From Lachnospiraceae bacterium (GTDB lineage: Bacteria; Bacillota_A; Clostridia; Lachnospirales; Lachnospiraceae): DNA of 6,155 bases. This document shows, one piece after another, positions 6,012-6,155 of the stretch. The translations under genes were made by a program, and so were the position numbers. Each line of letters starts with the position of its first letter. Position 1 is the stretch's first letter. The notes beneath the pieces are model-generated. The model saw only the letters and a program-made list of their open reading frames with translations, was not told where the DNA came from and made no database searches. The stretch covers positions 1 to 6,155 of the forward strand of contig JAFPAZ010000173.1 of assembly GCA_017390645.1 (NCBI GenBank). Direction: 5' to 3'.

Positions 6012-6155
6012 GTTGAGTCGCTTAGCGAGGAAATGGAAATCTTAAAAAGAACATTGATAACTGAACAATATAACAACCCTGAAAATTCTAAAGAATTTCA
6101 GAACGAACAGCCTATAAAAGGCAACCTAAAACAGTAAAAAGGGAAAAATTAGCCA
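6012..6155 (+). other. Leader of a ribosomal RNA operon (pre-16S), 16S gene beyond the right edge
   Basis: No open reading frame with a ribosome binding site is present. The stretch begins just after three tandem promoters and contains a small hairpin near the predicted 5' end (TCGC 6018-6021 with GCGA 6025-6028). It also has an element reading GAACATTGATAACTGAACAA (6049-6068) and a second hairpin (6079-6101). The element resembles the ACATTGAAAACT-type sequences found in clostridial rRNA leaders and 16S-23S spacers, where they take part in antitermination or RNase III processing. The closing bases ATTAGCCA resemble, from memory, sequences just ahead of 16S genes in Lachnospiraceae. The 16S gene itself is not in the window, so this is inferred from promoter layout and leader style. 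Confidence 0.75.
6079..6101 (+). other. Leader RNA hairpin
   Basis: CTGAAAATTC (6079-6088) pairs with GAATTTCAG (6093-6101) around a TAAA loop, with one unpaired A in the left arm. There is no T tract after it, so it is not an intrinsic terminator; a processing or spacing role in the pre-rRNA leader is more likely. Confidence 0.6.

Noticed and set aside
5861..6076. Minus-strand 71-codon frame in the rRNA leader
   Set aside because: It covers two promoters and A-rich tracts, and its Phe/Ser-rich translation simply reflects the AT-rich composition.
1..6155. CRISPR array, tRNA genes, insertion sequences or phage attachment sites
   Set aside because: No regularly spaced repeats, cloverleaf-like sequences, transposase frames or terminal inverted repeats were seen.

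Overview
The window is AT-rich and reads like the chromosome of a low-GC Gram-positive anaerobe of the Clostridia, most likely Lachnospiraceae. The grounds are strong AGGAGG-type ribosome binding sites, sigma-A promoters of the TTGACA/TATAAT type, a clpC-radA gene pair, and tandem promoters leading into what looks like a pre-16S leader. All genes lie on the + strand. The genus call is inference from protein style and layout, not from a database match.

Layout. (1) Positions 1-862 hold the 3' part of a membrane-anchored surface protein: a tandemly repeated extracytoplasmic module, one transmembrane helix and a very acidic cytoplasmic tail. It ends at a good intrinsic terminator (871-911). (2) Positions 930-980 hold a promoter overlapped by a perfect 10-bp inverted repeat, then a short YtrA-type GntR regulator (986-1363) and, 34 bases later, a full-length ClpC ATPase (1398-3839). 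(3) After a short gap with a probable secondary promoter comes a 137-residue protein without clear function (3925-4338). It is followed after 15 bases by radA/sms (4354-5715). (4) The last 440 bases (5716-6155) carry no protein gene. They hold three tandem sigma-A promoters with A-rich upstream tracts and a structured leader. This is the upstream region of a ribosomal RNA operon whose 16S gene should start just beyond the right edge.

How it fits together. ClpC unfolds damaged or regulatory proteins for the ClpP peptidase, and RadA processes recombination intermediates. In Bacillus subtilis the two sit in the stress operon ctsR-mcsA-mcsB-clpC-radA, followed by disA. Here the clpC-radA core is kept, but ctsR, mcsA, mcsB and disA are not present in the window. 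A GntR-family gene with a likely self-operator occupies the regulator position. The most interesting reading is that ClpC is controlled here by a YtrA-like repressor rather than CtsR. Most of the window is otherwise conserved housekeeping DNA, and I see no clear novel defence, mobile or secretion system.
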